From: an uncultured Halobacteriovorax sp.
Lineage (GTDB): Bacteria > Bdellovibrionota > Bacteriovoracia > Bacteriovoracales > Bacteriovoracaceae
Assembly (NCBI GenBank): GCA_913061265.1
Contig: CAJXVS010000003.1
Coordinates: 248,001 to 312,000, forward strand
DNA: 64,000 nucleotides
Direction: 5' to 3'
Of this stretch, positions 63,470 to 64,000 are shown one piece after another. The first letter of the stretch is position 1. Each line of letters opens with the position of its first letter. A model generated the notes under the pieces. That model was not told the origin of the DNA, made no database searches, and saw nothing but the letters and a program-made list of their open reading frames with translations. A program made the translations under genes and the position numbers.

Positions 63470-64000
63470 ATGAGTACTGGAATACAAAATAATAGAATAG
63501 ATGAGCATTTAAATCTTCTTTTCTCAGAGATTTTGTTGGCTCAACAAGAATTTTCTCAACTAAGAGAGCCCGATCTTGATAAGCTTGATTTAATTCCTCA
63601 AAAACTAAAAGAATATGAAGAAGTTAGAGGTCGTGGATTTTTCTTTCCCCTCATAGCGAGTGGAAGAGGACATGGTCCATTTTCAGAACTCATAGATGGT
63701 TCAATAAAATACGACCTCATAAATAGTATTGGCGTAAACTTATTAGGACATTCCCATCCACTGTTGATTAGAGCTTCGTTAGAAGCAGCTACTATGGATA
63801 CCAATATGGTTGGCAATCTTCATTTATATGAAGACCCAATTAATCTTTCAAAGGCCATTGTCGATTCAGTCAAAGGCTCTAACTTAAAACACTTTTGGTT
63901 CTCAGGATCAGGTAGTTTTGCCAACGACAACGCCCTGAAGATGATTTGGCAAAAGTCTGAAGGAAGAACTAGGGTTTTAGCTCTCGAAAAGTGCTTTGCT
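63470..64000 (+). CDS. Class III aminotransferase, cut by the window edge
   Basis: 177 codons visible, running off the right end. The protein starts MSTGIQNNRIDEHLNLLFSE; the PLP aminotransferase class III features are KYDLINSIGVNLLGHSHPLL and FWFSGSGSFANDNALKMIWQ, corresponding to the cofactor phosphate-binding Gly-Ser region. An AGG lies 6 bases before the ATG. The catalytic lysine lies outside the window. The group includes ornithine/lysine aminotransferases and decarboxylase-linked enzymes, so no specific substrate is claimed. Confidence 0.85.
   Translation, partial: MSTGIQNNRIDEHLNLLFSEILLAQQEFSQLREPDLDKLDLIPQKLKEYEEVRGRGFFFPLIASGRGHGPFSELIDGSIKYDLINSIGVNLLGHSHPLLIRASLEAATMDTNMVGNLHLYEDPINLSKAIVDSVKGSNLKHFWFSGSGSFANDNALKMIWQKSEGRTRVLALEKCFA

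Overview
The window looks like a chromosomal segment of a low-G+C (by eye roughly 35-40%), Gram-negative, flagellated bacterium. LpxC, a BamD-type lipoprotein, TonB-like and P/L-ring flagellar proteins show an outer membrane. The gene order (rplKAJL-rpoBC-rpsLG-fusA-tuf-S10/spc/alpha on one strand; flgK-flgL-csrA-fliW) and the A/T-rich codon use suggest a Bdellovibrionota member of the Bacteriovorax/Halobacteriovorax kind. That assignment is inference from style and order, not from a database match.

Region 1 (1-33,725, minus strand) is one nearly uninterrupted expression block. Reading in the direction of transcription it runs: tRNA-Thr(TGT), Tyr, Gly, Thr(GGT); tuf copy 2; tRNA-Trp; secE; nusG; rplK, rplA, rplJ, rplL; rpoB, rpoC; rpsL, rpsG, fusA, tuf copy 1; rpsJ to rpsQ; rplN to rplO; secY, adk, infA, rpmJ, rpsM, rpsK, rpoA, rplQ; and last a TlpA-like thioredoxin gene. 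Hairpin terminators or attenuators lie after both tuf copies, after rplL, after rpsG and after rplQ. rpsD is missing from its usual place between rpsK and rpoA.

Region 2 (33,790-37,300, minus) holds rlmB, proS and lpxC. Region 3 (37,600-39,380, plus) is a small envelope cluster: glycine-zipper lipoprotein, hotdog thioesterase, FecR-domain protein and a 38-residue secreted-peptide candidate. Region 4 (39,377-41,800, minus) is ruvC-ruvA-ruvB preceded by an unlisted 57-residue membrane protein gene. Region 5 (41,900-44,870, plus) is folD-gcvT-gcvH, ended by a strong terminator, then an orphan 102-residue gene. Region 6 (44,865-49,840, minus) has a lysine-rich TonB-like protein, PBP1A, a patatin-like lipoprotein that lacks its catalytic residues, and xseB.

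Region 7 (50,141-59,480, plus) is a flagellar cluster: flgF, flgG, flgA, flgH, flgI, flgJ, flgM, flgN, flgK, flgL, csrA, fliW. It covers distal rod, P and L rings, hook junction, the FlgM anti-sigma checkpoint and the CsrA/FliW translational switch. Region 8 (59,487-63,400, minus) holds two TPR proteins (one a BamD-type lipoprotein), an AI-2E-family membrane protein, a cyclic-nucleotide-binding protein and a TPR-membrane-SH3 protein. A class III aminotransferase gene runs off the right edge.

No phage, insertion sequence or CRISPR array was seen. The items most worth a second look are the pseudo-patatin lipoprotein, an FlgG with a signal-peptide-like start, the terminators pressed against fusA and tlpA, the repeated CCC(C)TA leader motif in the flagellar region, and two small unlisted genes.
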